Below are positions 1 through 10,497 of a stretch of 64,000 nucleotides of DNA, one piece after another. The notes under the pieces are model-generated. The model was not told the origin of the DNA and did no database searches. It saw only the letters and a list, made by a program, of their open reading frames with translations. This stretch comes from Ligula intestinalis. Its lineage: Eukaryota; Platyhelminthes; Cestoda; Diphyllobothriidea; Diphyllobothriidae. Position 1 is the stretch's first letter. The number at the start of each line of letters is the position of its first letter. The stretch lies in the NCBI GenBank assembly GCA_036362985.1, contig JAYGXS010000005.1, positions 54,352,731 to 54,416,730 of the forward strand. Direction: 5' to 3'. The position numbers and the translations under genes are program-made.

Positions 1-595
1 TCTGTCTATGTCCCGCAAAGCATCATGGCCCCAAAATATTCCACTCTTAGAACGGTATATGATAAAGGATTTAGGTCTTAGTTACAGGAATAAACTAGCA
101 TTATCCCTCATGTGGATCAAATTTCTGCAAAAGCAGCACGAATATTCGATTTTATATCACATAATTTTTTCCTTCCAAAATTAAGTTGAAACTGTACCGC
201 ACGTTTTTTCTTCCTATCCTAGAGTACTGCTGTTCCATTTTGGATCTCATGAACGCGTCTGGCCGCAGTAAGACTGAAAAGATTCAGAGCGTTTTCATTC
301 GGTAACTACTTTCTCCTTCTGTTTCCAGTATTTCTTATACGGAGAGATGTCAGTAAGCGAACATTGAATTTTTGCGCGTTAACAATAGCCGTCCTTCGAA
401 GTCGGTTCAACTTTTTCGGACTCCCAGGGATTTAGTCGTTTCGGGATTTCACACTTCTGGACACTCTCGCGGACTCCAGATATTAGGCATTGGATACTAT
501 TCAACAATCTCGTCATCGTGGAATTTTTATTGTGTCGAAATTCATCAGAAGACGGAACCAAAGTGGAATTTGTTTCTCAAGTCGTTGAACTGAAC
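1..595 (+). pseudogene. C-terminal fragment of a non-LTR retrotransposon reverse transcriptase
   Basis: Reading across frames, bases about 62-105 give IKDLGLSYRNKLALS. After a frameshift, bases about 110-145 give HVDQISAKAARI, and bases 190-305 give a thumb-like block containing LPILEYC and KTEKIQ. These match, almost word for word, the order in the minus-strand element at 37.4-41.3 kb (IKDLGLSYTSKLDLSPHAD, then LPVLEYC). The copy is cut by the window edge, frameshifted and stop-ridden, so it is a dead 5'-truncated fragment. The exact 3' end is not clear; I place it near 595. Confidence 0.6.
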
Positions 596-599
596 TCGC

Positions 600-921
600 A
601 ACCTACAAACAAACAAGCGAAAACAGCCTAAAAAGACCAAGGTGCTAGGATCTCAAGCTTTCTCGAAGATTAGCAGTTATTCAAGACCTCGAAGATCTAC
701 AAACGGCTGAGTCGTTCCTGAATATCCTGCATATTGTTTATACATATTTGAAAGTGCTTCTAAGCAATTAGGCGTATTGTCTACTCAGTCTGCTTCAAAT
801 ATTTGCAATACTCTACACACCGTCGGAAGATTTTTCTGATTTTGAATATCAGTCAACACTACGTCACATTCACAAAGGCAAATTTAACATTTTGAATTTA
901 ATCAATTCGTTTACAACTAAA
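600..921. other. Unassigned spacer / possible 5' leader of the next element
   Basis: No coding sequence or repeat recognised. The last part may be 5' UTR of the non-LTR element whose first open frame begins at the ATG at 922. Confidence 0.3.
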
Positions 922-1638
922 ATGGACGTAGAAACTATTGCTCTCGATAATTCTACAAAACTGACAGCGGGGCTGGGAATCGAACCGGGGATACCTCGGG
1001 TGGAAATCGAATGGCTAACCGATGGAGCTATAAAAGCGTATAGCCGTAAGGATCAAATTCAGCCATCAAATACAAAATATCGGTCACGAAGCTTATTGAA
1101 AAGTCATCCTGCCAAGCGAACTAAAAGTCTTAAATGTTTAAGGGAGGCAACTCATAAAGATGAAGCCTGCCTATCATATTTTACCCTTCTTAACAAATTT
1201 ACGAAACTTGAGGAAGTGGTTAATAGTCTTAGAGTGGAGCTGGAAGAGCTGAAGAAATTTTCTCGATTTCTCCCTCACGAGGAAACACTGGCGATGCATG
1301 AACTTAAGGGAGGGGACCTAACGTACGCAGCAGCATCTCTCGCCGAAGCGTCTACGCACAAAAATGATCGGGCAAGTAACATAAATGGTCAAGTTGTCCT
1401 CGACGAGGAGCACCGTGATCAAGATTCTACAGAAACATCTCTAACGGTCTGCGGGACTAATACTCTGCGCCCAATCTCAGCACATGAGGAACTTTCCGAA
1501 CTAAAAACCCCGCTAATTATAGGCTCATTTTCCGGACCGAAAGTGCAAAATGTACCCAGCACATCAACCACTCCTAGTGGGTATGCTAAGGCTGCATACA
1601 AATCACAGAAGGAAACCAGAAATGTAGAAGGGGGGTAG
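922..1638 (+). pseudogene. ORF1-like protein of the non-LTR element
   Basis: An open frame of 239 codons from the ATG at 922 (the frame is open a little further upstream without an ATG). It holds a heptad-like segment around residues 88-112 (LLNKFTKLEEVVNSLRVELEEL), consistent with a coiled coil as in many ORF1 proteins. No zinc knuckle is visible. Coding-like sequence continues past the stop at 1638 in other frames to about 2330, so the original ORF1 was probably longer. It lies directly 5' of the endonuclease remnants. Assignment as ORF1 rests on position and the coiled coil, not on recognised family motifs. Confidence 0.5.
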
Positions 1639-2325
1639 CAGGAAGCCAGATCTGATCGGTGCCATCCCAGACTCCAAAAGAAGCCTATCTCTGGTGATGG
1701 TAGTGGAAACGCAAAGTCAAAAACTATTCCTAACAACATCTCGGGGTCTTCCGATAGCAGTAAGACTGGAAATATATCACGGACCAACAAAACTGCATAG
1801 TTGTTCAAGACGAGTCAAATGGAACTACAGGTAAGGTATTACAGAAGTCGTCCATAAATCGGAAAAACAACATTATCATACAAGGTGCTCCTGAGTCCAC
1901 GTTTGACAGTACAACGGAACGAGTTGCACACGACTATGATCGAATACACGAATACGTCAGCGCTGTCCTAAAGAATAGGGAAACCTATACCGTCAATTAA
2001 GCCTTCCGTCTGGGTAAAACAGACCTAGGCCGCGACCTACAAACAAACCCAAGGCCTCTGAAAGTTATATTTGATAACGAAGGCTTGGCATCAAACTGCT
2101 AAAAGGAAAAATGGCCTTACGAAATTCGCACAAGCAAGTGTTTTTTCAGCCAGAATACGAGCCGAGGGAGCGGATGAAAATGAAGCAACTAAGGATAGAA
2201 TTGAGAGAGAGGACCGAAAGCGGGGCAAAGGGCCTGAAAATAAAAGATGGGCAAATAATACAAGTCAAGGAGCCCTTCCTCTGGCCAAAACCTGTCACGA
2301 TGAGGGTTGGGCCTCACGGAGTAAA

Positions 2326-3125
2326 CTGTCACTAAAGATCCTAACCGCAAACGTACAAAGCTTGTTTAACAAGCTGGACGAACTAAAAAACTTGGTCGAG
2401 GAGATGAAACCAGACATCATGGCTTAAACTGAAACCTGGCTTTCAAAAGATATCGCTGATTCTGAATTATCACTTAGAGGATATCAGCTTTTCAGGAAAG
2501 ACAGAAAAACTAGGGGAGGAGGGCTTATAGTCTATGTCACTTGCAAGCTGACAGCCACGGCTGAAGTACCTGTCCCAGCACGAGATGTGGAAATGCTAAA
2601 CATTACTATATCTGCTAAGTACGCCAGGCCACTGACGCTTTCGGTGGCATACCGCCCGCCAAACCATTCTCATGACCAAGAACTATCCTCATAGCAGAAT
2701 TGTATAGGGTTAGTGAGAAAAAATACATCCTAATCGTTGGGGACTTTAACGCTCCTGAGTTTGACTGGCAGACATGGACTGCACAGTGTCTTCAAGACAA
2801 CTTCAATCACAAATTAATACAATGGGCCACAGCCAAACTGCTCTGCCAAACCGTCGCGTTTGGAACACGGGCTAGGGAAGGACAACAGTCGAACTGTCTC
2901 GACCTTATCTTTACACGAGAGGAGGAAACTGTGATTGACCTGCAGGATCGACCACCATTAGGGTCAAGCGACCATATTATGCTGTTTTTCGAGTATTCGC
3001 TGTTCTCCAAACCCTACTCCTCCGACACATGGGAAAGTAACATTTGGAAGGGCGACTACCCACTTATGAGAAGAGAAATGTCAGAGGTATCATGGGAAAC
3101 AGATCTCCAAGGTGGGGCAAATTAA
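2326..3125 (+). pseudogene. Endonuclease (EEP-type) remnant of the non-LTR element
   Basis: The frame beginning near 2326 reads KILTANVQSLFNKLDEL, the N-terminal strand of exonuclease-endonuclease-phosphatase domains in non-LTR elements. It continues through a stop at about 2425 into TETWLS, then RGGGLIVYV and, after another break near 2693, ILIVGDFNAPEFDW, followed by SNCLDLIFTR and GSSDHIMLFF. These are the usual E, D/N and SDH boxes. The in-frame stops show the copy is dead. Confidence 0.75.
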
Positions 3126-3611
3126 CAGTGGATGACCTTTAGCTCGACGTTGAAAAGGACTCTCTGTCTCAACTGTCCCTTCAGAAGAAAGACAAGTACG
3201 AATCGCCCGAAGTGGATGGACTCAAACTTGTAGGCCGCTTTCAAAAAAAGAAACCGCTTCTGGAGACGCTACAGATTAACCGGCTCCGGTAAACACTTAC
3301 GGGAGTATAAGCAACAACGTAACATTTGTTAAAGAGAAGCTACTAAACTGCGCAAGAAATACGAGTTGAACATATTACACAAGTCGCTGGAACACCCCAA
3401 GATCTTGTACGGTAACATACGAAGCACGAAGAGATCTCAGGAACTGATCCCTGCCCTTAGATCAGCCGATGGACAACTGGTGACCGAATACCAGATGAAA
3501 GCCTCCCTCCTCTCCGATTTTTTTGAATCCGTCTACACCTGAGAACCTACAACTTTTGCTGACGGTCCGTCCGCTCATCGACCGATAACTGCACCCTTAC
3601 CCTCCTCCTTA

Positions 3612-5186
3612 TTGCCCAAAATAGAGGACCTAGAGTTTTCACACAACACTGTCAGGGCCGAATTACTCCAACTTAAGCCTGCCAAATCACCTGGGCCGGA
3701 CAAAATTCCTGCACTAGCACTAAGAGAATTAGCTAACGAACTATGCAAACCCCTGGCTGCCATCTTCCAGAAATGTTTTGACGAAGGCGAACTCCCAGAA
3801 GAATGGAAGTGGGCAAACGTCACCCCGATCTATAAGGGAGGTTCGCGACTCGATTGCGCAAATTAACGTCCTGTCAGTCTAACTTGCATCGCATGCAAAG
3901 TAATGGAGCGCATTATTAAGAAGCATTTAATGTATTTCCTCGAAAGCAACAAAATACTATGTGATGGACAGCACGGCTTTCGCCCAGGACGCTCTTGCCT
4001 CACGAGTGCTCTTTACTCACAGGAGAAGTGGACAAAGGCCGCTGATAAAGGCTATCCAATTGATGTTATATTCTTCGACTTCAAAAAGGCCTTCGATAGT
4101 GTACCACACAGGCTTCTTCTGCAGAAGATTTGGGACGTGGGAATCCAAGGAAACATGTATAAATGGATCAGTAGTTTCTTGTCCCTCAGAGAACAGAGGG
4201 TCGTTGTCGGAAACTCAACCTCAGAATGGACAATGGTCGAGAGTGGTGTACCACAAGGCTCAGTTTTGGGTCCGCTGCTATTCCTGATTTACGTAAACGA
4301 CTGTCTCAATGAGCTTGATTGCGCAGCTGTCATGTTTGCGGATGACATAAAAATATGGGCTGAAATTAGGTGCGCCGACGACGCAAAGAAACTACAGTCG
4401 AACATCGATAAACTGGTTATCTGGTCGTCCATGTTGCTTCTTAACTTTAATGTATCCAAGTGTCTTGTTCTGCAGGTAAGCCCGGGGCGAAAAGTGCCAC
4501 CGAAACACAGTTATTTTATCAATGGTACCGCATTAAACGCGGTTGAGACACACAAAGATCTGGGTATATGGACAACCGCGAACTTGATGCAAACAGAGCA
4601 CTGTAAAACGTCCGTCCAGAAGGCAACTAGTACCCTGCACTGGATCAGACGAGCGTTCAAATTCCTTCCACCTGAACTCTTCGGAAAAATATTTGGCACC
4701 TTTGTGAGACCACATCTTGAATACGGAATGCCAGTTTGGACACCGTGGTTGAAGAAAGATGTGGAGCTTCTTGAACAAGTGCAACGCAGGGTGACAAAGA
4801 TGGTTGACGGTCTCAGGGACTTACCATATCAGGAGAGATTGATAAAACTTGACCTTTTTCCTTTGTCTTACAGGAACGTTCAGTGCAGCCTGCTCTTGAC
4901 ATTCCGGATAATCCGGGGCCACATTTCCTCCCTAAAATTGGAGGATTTCTTCCAATTAGCCACCACTACTCACCTGCGTGGCCATCCTTGCAAGGTTACA
5001 AACGAACGCACCCGATTAGACCTCCGAAAATATTTCTTCAGTCAACGCGTGGTCCGGCCTTGGAACTTGCTACCAAGCGAGACAGTTTCCGCTGACACAA
5101 TTGCGGAATTTAAAAGAAGACTTGATGTGATTTTATTTAACAAAAGGCGACTTTTACAACACAATTTCCTACTGCCAGCGCTGTGA
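3612..5186 (+). pseudogene. Reverse transcriptase of the non-LTR element
   Basis: A first block (3612-3865) carries KPAKSPGPDKIPALAL, ending at a stop at 3864. The main block (3903-5186, 427 codons) carries HGFRPGRSC, FFDFKKAFDSVPH (motif A), GVPQGSVLGPLLFLIYVND (motif B), FADD (catalytic box, F in place of the usual Y) and a thumb with RPHLEYGMPVW. The C-terminus WNLLPSETV followed by FKRRLD is typical of CR1/Jockey-type RT ends. The RT core itself is open for 427 codons, so this is a fairly young copy broken mainly upstream. Confidence 0.85.
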
Positions 5187-5370
5187 ACAATTTTTCTGGC
5201 TTTAGACCGTTATCATTCTTTTCCGTGAAAATTCACTCGAAATTCTGTTATGATATCATATGTGCTCCCCCGACTGCACATTAACTGTAAGAATAACCTG
5301 TTTGCGTTACATTAATACGGTCCTCAAGGGCATTTCTTGCCTGCTACCCTGAAAAATATACATATATATT

Positions 5371-5636
5371 TTAATCTCCCACAAATTAACGCTCTCACTC
5401 CAACCTTACGCCATTCGTAACTTCTACATGATAATTTAAACACCCCTAGCTTTTACATCTAACCGTTCTCGTATTTTGAATCCACTATATTTATTTTATC
5501 CCTATCCAGTAAGACATGACCAATCACCGAATAGTTTTAATAACGAATAGAAAGCATAGGCACCGTTTGGGTAAAAAAATGTATTGTAATGAACCGAGAC
5601 GACCGATGGGTGATTTCGTGCGATACTATTTGAAGG
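5371..5636. other. Spacer between two mobile elements
   Basis: AT-rich sequence with no recognised gene. It separates the 3' end of the non-LTR element from the left LTR. Confidence 0.3.
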
Positions 5637-6031
5637 ACTAAATTATTAGTCCTGGCTACAACAATCGGAACAATCAGTGAAGTCGTCCTTCGGTGGGGAT
5701 GATTGACTGTCCTGGTCCTGGTCCTGGCCGGAGATGACTTCTGGGAGACGTTTGGAGGCGGCTGCCGGGGGAGATGATCAACCTTCCATAGGGCCGTCTA
5801 TATATAGCAAGAGACAGCAGGATTAAGTCTATATTATAGAAGATAAACCAATGGGAATGCTTAATTTATACATCAGCCAATAGCATAAACTCGCCGACAT
5901 AAAATAGCCGATTAGTTAGCCAATAGGATTATGTCCGCCTGAAATAACCAAGTCGTGCCACGGTACGCCGCCATCTTTAATATAGTGCAAAATGAACAAA
6001 AATTGAGGACATCTTAAGGGTATTTGCTACA
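5637..6031 (-). repeat. 3' LTR of the gypsy-like element
   Basis: 395-bp copy matching 9554-9948. In element orientation it starts TGTAGCAAATAC and ends in AATAATTTAGT. It contains a doubled CCAGGACCAGGACCAGGAC-type tract and a TATATATAG box. Confidence 0.9.
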
Positions 6032-6044
6032 CTGCATCCTCCCC
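6032..6044 (-). promoter_or_regulatory. Polypurine tract of the gypsy-like element
   Basis: On the minus strand the 13 bases directly before the 3' LTR read GGGGAGGATGCAG. That is the expected position and composition of the plus-strand priming site used in LTR-retrotransposon replication. Confidence 0.7.
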
Positions 6045-6857
6045 GAAAAAGGTATCGCTGTCCTCAGCGTGCGCCTCATCCTCCAAATTATGTGGACTAC
6101 TTCCTACGGGTACGAAAGTCTCCTCTATATCTTCGGGTGGTACCTCGTCGCGTGGGGGTTCGGGGTTATGATCTGGTTCGGCGGGACGGCCGCCCAGTTT
6201 GAGACGGTTGAAGTGTACCGTAAACTCGGGGCTGAAAGGCCGTTCGTGCTCCTGGATAACGCACGTTGTGTCCGAAATAACTCGGGTAACGGTATATGGG
6301 CCGCACCAATCAACTACAAACTTAGATGGCATTCCCTGGGCAACAGAATAATTCCGAAGCCAAACGACATCACCTACTTCGTAAGGACTTCCGTGGGCCA
6401 AACGGTCGTAGTGATCCTTTTGACGCCTCTCGGACCCCTGAAGATGTATTCGAGCTTCTTCTGCGGCGATACGCATCTTGTTGTTTAGACTCGTAAGGTA
6501 AACGCCGATGGGAACTTCGTTACTATCGCGAGGCACTTGAAGGTCCTCGATAATTCGCATTTCTCGGCCGCATGTAAGGGCAAAGGGGGTTTGGTGGGTC
6601 GATGCATGTACCATGGAGCGATAGGCTAGCATACAGGCTGGTAAAGCATCGTCCCACGTTCGGGGAGCCTGTCTATCAACGAACGCTTTGAGCAAACCGA
6701 TTAGGGTTCTATTCGTCCGCTCTACCTGTGCATTACCTTGCGGATGGTACGCAGTCGTGCGAGTTTTATTGATTCGCAGGTACTTACATAAGTCGCGTAT
6801 GGTTGCGTTTTCGAACGAACTTCCCCTGTCAGAGTGAAGCTGATCGGGGGAGCCCAT
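6045..6857 (-). pseudogene. Integrase C-terminal half and pol tail
   Basis: This open frame carries the second catalytic D and the E of the DDE integrase core (HSDRGSSFEN, then AYHPQGNAQVERTNRTL) and the C-terminal GPYTV and VHFNRLKL region, followed by an acidic tail running into the 3' LTR. It is out of frame with the upstream RT/RNase H/integrase frame, so a frameshift near 6855 splits the integrase core between its first and second catalytic aspartates. Confidence 0.85.
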
Positions 6858-8917
6858 CTACAAATCCAACCATTAAAAATGGCCTGGGAGACTGTTTCGG
6901 CAAAGACATCGGGCAAGGCTAGTGCTTCGGCCATCTTTGTGAAGAAATCAACCATCACTAAAATGTACCGATTATGCCTGTACGACTCAGTAATGGGTCC
7001 GATGATGTCGACACCAACGCGCTCGTTGGGATACCCGGTCAATATTGGCTGAAGAGGAGCCCTGTTTAGCTGTCGCGGTGGCTTAAGTTGATTGCATAGG
7101 GTGCAGTACCGAATGTGATTCCACACGGAACGCTTTAAGTTGGGCCAGTAATATCGACGCCTGAGTGCCCACTCGGTCTTATATATTCCTACATGTCCTA
7201 ACTCGGTATGTATCCTATCTATTACTTCGTCTACCATGGATAGAGGTAGCAAGATACGTCGTGGATGCTGATCACTATCTCTATAATAGAGGACACCGTT
7301 ATCCAAAAATAACTTATCCCAAACTGTGTGCAGGCAGCGCGTTTCGTAGCTCTGCCCCCTTAACTCGTCCGTGCTCAACGACCGGGTTTCACTTATTTTT
7401 CTATGGTATATCGGCCCAATGTGCGGGTCTTCACGTTGTGCCTGCGCCCACATATAACTTTGGTCGTCGTGAAGCGATATCGCACTTATGTTAATGTCCG
7501 TACATGATGGAAAATTTCCGTGCGGTCTATAGGGTTTCCTAGATAGGGCGTCAGCATTATTGTGCAGACGACCCGGTCGGTATAAACATTCGTACTCGTA
7601 GCTTGCTAGTTGCTCTTGCCATCGTGCGACTTGCCCTTCGGGGTTTTTGAAATTACGAAGCCATGTTAGCGAGCTATGATCCGTTCTAACTATGAACTTC
7701 CTGTACTGTAGGAATGGTCGGCATTCTTGAACGAAGAAGACGAGGGCAAGCATCTCTTTCTTAGTCACACAGTACCGCCTCTCAGCTTTGCTCAGGGATC
7801 GACTTAGGTACTGGATAACACACTCTGTCTTATCAGCTTGTCTTTGTGATAAAACAGCGCCAATCGCGAATTCACTTGCATCTGTGTCAAGTATAAATTC
7901 TCCCGCCTGTTGACTAACATTGGGGAACGCGAGGATTAGACTGGAACACAAGTTGTCTTTTAAAGTGTTGAAGTTCGCTGCACATTCGGGTGTCCACTTA
8001 AAGCGAACTCCCTTTTGCGTGAGCTTATTTAAAGGTGCAGCTATATGTGCATAGTCCTTAACAAACTTCCTATAGTAGGAAGCGAGACCCGTGAAACTTC
8101 TGACTTCAGTCACATTGGTGGGTGTCGGCCACTTGCGGACTTCCGTAACCTTATCTATGTCGGTTTCGACCCCCGAGGCTGACACGACATGTCCGAAGAA
8201 CTTAACTTTATCTCGTATGAGTACGCACTTTGCCGGCTTAAGGGTGAGACCTGCCTGTTTCAACACGTCGAATATCCTACGCAAATTATGCAAATGATCG
8301 TCGAAATCTTTTCCAAGAATAATAATATCGTCGAGATACACTAAACAGGTACTCGGGATAAATTGTGCTAGAACCTGGTTCATAAGCCTTTGGAAAGTAC
8401 TAGGCGCATTAGCTAGACCAAAAGGCATAGTCTCGAATTCGTATAGTCCAAAAGGGACTGAAAAAGCAGTTTTCTCACGGTCGGATGGCCGGACTTCTAC
8501 TTGCCAATATCCAGCAGCTAAATCTAACGTCGAGAACACCCGATTACCCGAAAGCGCATCTAACGTTTCATCAATGCGAGGTAACGGAAATGAATCTTTA
8601 GTCGTGACCTCGTTTAACTTACGATAATCTACGCATAGTCTTAATGTCCCGTCCTTCTTCATGACTAGAACGACCGGAGACGACCAGGGAGATCTAGATA
8701 GCTTAATTATCTTTCGATCAAGCATATCGTCTATCATCGCCTTTAACTGTGTCTGGTAGAACACAGGTAGTCGTCGAGGCGGAATCTTAATAGGTCGGGC
8801 TGTTCCCGTATGTATTTCGTGATGAGCTGCATTGGTTTGGCCGTACGAACGACCGTCCCAATCAAAAATGTCCCTAAACTCATGAATTAGATTACCTAGC
8901 TTCGTAGAGCTAACCAA
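6858..8917 (-). pseudogene. Reverse transcriptase, RNase H and integrase N-terminal half
   Basis: The frame contains LRLCVDYRKLN, FSTLDLAAGYWQV (motif A), VYLDDIII (YLDD catalytic box), the RNase H start FILDTDASEFAIGAVLSQ, the GRLHNNADALSR end of RNase H, and the integrase zinc finger with H-H-C-C spacing (HTELGH followed by CTLCNQ). The first integrase aspartate lies in VDIIGPI. The upstream protease frame is the same reading frame but is separated by two in-frame stops, one right after the protease at about 9056 and one near 8942. Translation of a full pol is therefore impossible without readthrough. Confidence 0.9.
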
Positions 8918-9055
8918 ATCGAGTGAGGATGGAACTAAATCCTAAACACATTCGTCTAACTGGGACGTGTTAACCTCGACCAGTTTACGTGGCGCTTCGA
9001 TATTAAAAGGAATTTCAATTCCACAAAAGCGTATACAATTAAGATCAAAATCTAC

Positions 9056-9553
9056 TTAACATTCAAAAGCATGTAAAAAGTCTGCTCCTAATATACATTT
9101 CCAAGTGATATCTGGGCAAATAAGAAATGTATGTGTTAATTTAATGCTATCAAACAAAAGCTCTAGCTCTACTATGCCATTGTGTCGCAGGGTGTTGCCA
9201 CTAGCCGTTTTCAGACTAATTTTGGACTTACTGCAATATCTAACCTTCGCTTGAAGTTTAAGAAATGTTTCTAGCCTAATAAGGGAGCACCCAGCCCCTG
9301 AATCAACTAAGCATGGCAACTTAGAGTTTCCTATAGTAGTATTAATAACTGGGAAAGACTTAGTGGAACCTATGTTCGTAATACACATATCAGTTATCAA
9401 AAGGCACTTACCGGATTGTTCGTCCTCACCTGGGGTGATCACATGAACACCGGGACTATATGGGGGTCGGTTCTGTCTCGCCCGTTGTTGTCTCCAATTC
9501 CCTCGAGGAGTGGGCGATGTTGGGCCTCGCCAAGAAGAGGTCGGTTGTAGAAA
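9056..9553 (-). pseudogene. gag tail and aspartic protease of the gypsy-like element
   Basis: An open frame enters directly from the LTR junction at 9553, rich in R, Q and N like a gag nucleocapsid tail (RGNWRQQRARQNR). It continues into a retropepsin-like domain: LPCLVDSGAGCSLI carries the DSG catalytic triad, and ILGADFL is the conserved C-terminal element. No ATG lies in frame before the protease. The rest of gag is absent, so this is the right side of an internal deletion joined to the LTR. Confidence 0.85.
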
Positions 9554-9948
9554 ACTAAATTATTAGTCCTGGCTACAACAATCGGAACAATCAGTGAAGT
9601 CGTCCTTTGGCGGGGATGATTGACTGTCCTGGTCCTGGTCCTGGCCGGAGATGACTTCTGGGAGACGTTTGGAGGCGGCTGCCAGGAGAGATGATCAACC
9701 TTCCATAGGGCCGTCTATATATAGTAAGAGACAGCAGGATTAAGTCTATATTATAGAAGATAAACCAATGGGAATGCTTAATTTATACAATAGCCAATAG
9801 CATAAACTCGCCGACATAAAATAGCCGATCAGTTAGCCAATAGGATTATGTCCGCCTGAAATAACCAAGTCGTGACACGGTACGCCACCATCTTTAATAT
9901 AGTGCAAAATGAACAAAAATTGAGGCCATCTTAAGGGTATTTGCTACA
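9554..9948 (-). repeat. 5' LTR of the gypsy-like element
   Basis: 395-bp copy matching 5637-6031, differing at about 11 positions. It is transcriptionally oriented away from the POLR3B gene and ends only 134 bp upstream of that gene's start codon. Confidence 0.9.
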
Positions 9949-10082
9949 GTATTAAGTTGGTTTGGCACAATTGGGTCAACCAAAGAAAGTAGGCACCAAC
10001 GACCAATAGGAATCGTCATAGAACACTATCCCGCGACAAGGACGGCCTGTTCAACGCTCGCGTTCCATGCGTGATTATAGAA
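9949..10082 (+). promoter_or_regulatory. 5' flank / leader of POLR3B
   Basis: Only 134 bp separate the gypsy LTR from the POLR3B start codon, so any native promoter or leader must lie here, in the LTR, or further upstream beyond the insertion. No clear TATA box. The POLR3B frame stays open upstream of the ATG to a TAG near 9989. An AG at 10079-10080 precedes aaATGG and could serve as a splice acceptor (cis, or spliced-leader trans-splicing, which occurs in flatworms). That would remove the upstream out-of-frame ATG at 10067. Confidence 0.4.
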
Positions 10083-10165
10083 ATGGCCCGAGATTCGCGC
10101 GAAAATTCCACAATCACACGATTGAAAGGAAAAGAAAAACTCGTTCCGTCATTTCTAAGTGTTAA
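10067..10165 (+). other. Upstream out-of-frame ORF overlapping the POLR3B start
   Basis: An ATG at 10067 opens a 32-codon frame ending in TAA at 10163-10165. It overlaps the POLR3B start codon at 10083 in another frame. If the mature mRNA includes it, it would reduce initiation at 10083. Confidence 0.4.
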
Positions 10166-10497
10166 GGGTCTCGTGAAACTTCACATAGACTCCTTTAATC
10201 ACTTTATTGAGACGGAGATCAAAAACATTGTCCAAGCAAACAATCGTGTTAGTGTGCCTGAAGCAAACTGGTGGTTGCAGTACAACAACGTGTATGTTAA
10301 ACCGCCTACAGTGAACGATGGAAGTGTTGTCGCCAGTCGCGTTTCTCCGCATGATTGTCGCCTGCGCGATCTCACTTACGCCGGGGAAATATTAGTGGAC
10401 ATAACCTTCACACGTCAGCATGAAATCGTCTCAAAGAAGGGTGTGCTTATCGGAAGAATGCCCTTGATGCTTAAGAGTTCAGCTTGCGTTTTGCATG
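10083..10497 (+). CDS. POLR3B: POLR3B exon 1
   Basis: Residues 1-138, start of the protrusion domain. Key blocks are [34 protein letters not shown] and [16 protein letters not shown]. Donor is g|gtaagt, phase 1. Confidence 0.93.

Larger units (their letters stand above)
922..5370 (+). mobile_element. CR1/Jockey-like non-LTR retrotransposon, near full length, inactivated
   Basis: The order is ORF1-like frame (922-1638), apurinic-type endonuclease remnants (about 2330-3020), then reverse transcriptase (3612-5186), all on the plus strand. This is the standard layout of Jockey/CR1-superfamily elements. Several stops and frameshifts lie between and inside the parts, so no functional pol remains. 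The 3' end is placed after an AT-rich tract near 5350-5370 and is approximate. No target-site duplication was found by eye. An LTR element lies directly downstream. Confidence 0.8.
5637..9948 (-). mobile_element. Ty3/gypsy-like LTR retrotransposon with two LTRs, internally deleted
   Basis: Two 395-bp direct repeats (5637-6031 and 9554-9948) flank a minus-strand gag-pol remnant. I count about 11 mismatches between the LTRs by eye (about 97% identity). Order on the minus strand is 5' LTR, gag tail, protease, RT, RNase H, integrase, 3' LTR. This is gypsy order (integrase last). A polypurine tract sits at 6032-6044, directly before the 3' LTR. The LTR begins TGTAGC but does not end in CA, and no target-site duplication is evident. 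The element is only about 3.5 kb between LTRs because most of gag and the primer-binding region are missing. Confidence 0.9.

Noticed and set aside
4511..4784. Minus-strand open frames inside the first non-LTR RT
   Set aside because: Shadows of the plus-strand RT frame, which has clear motifs.
7165..7494. Plus-strand open frame across the gypsy pol region
   Set aside because: Antisense shadow of the integrase/RNase H coding strand.
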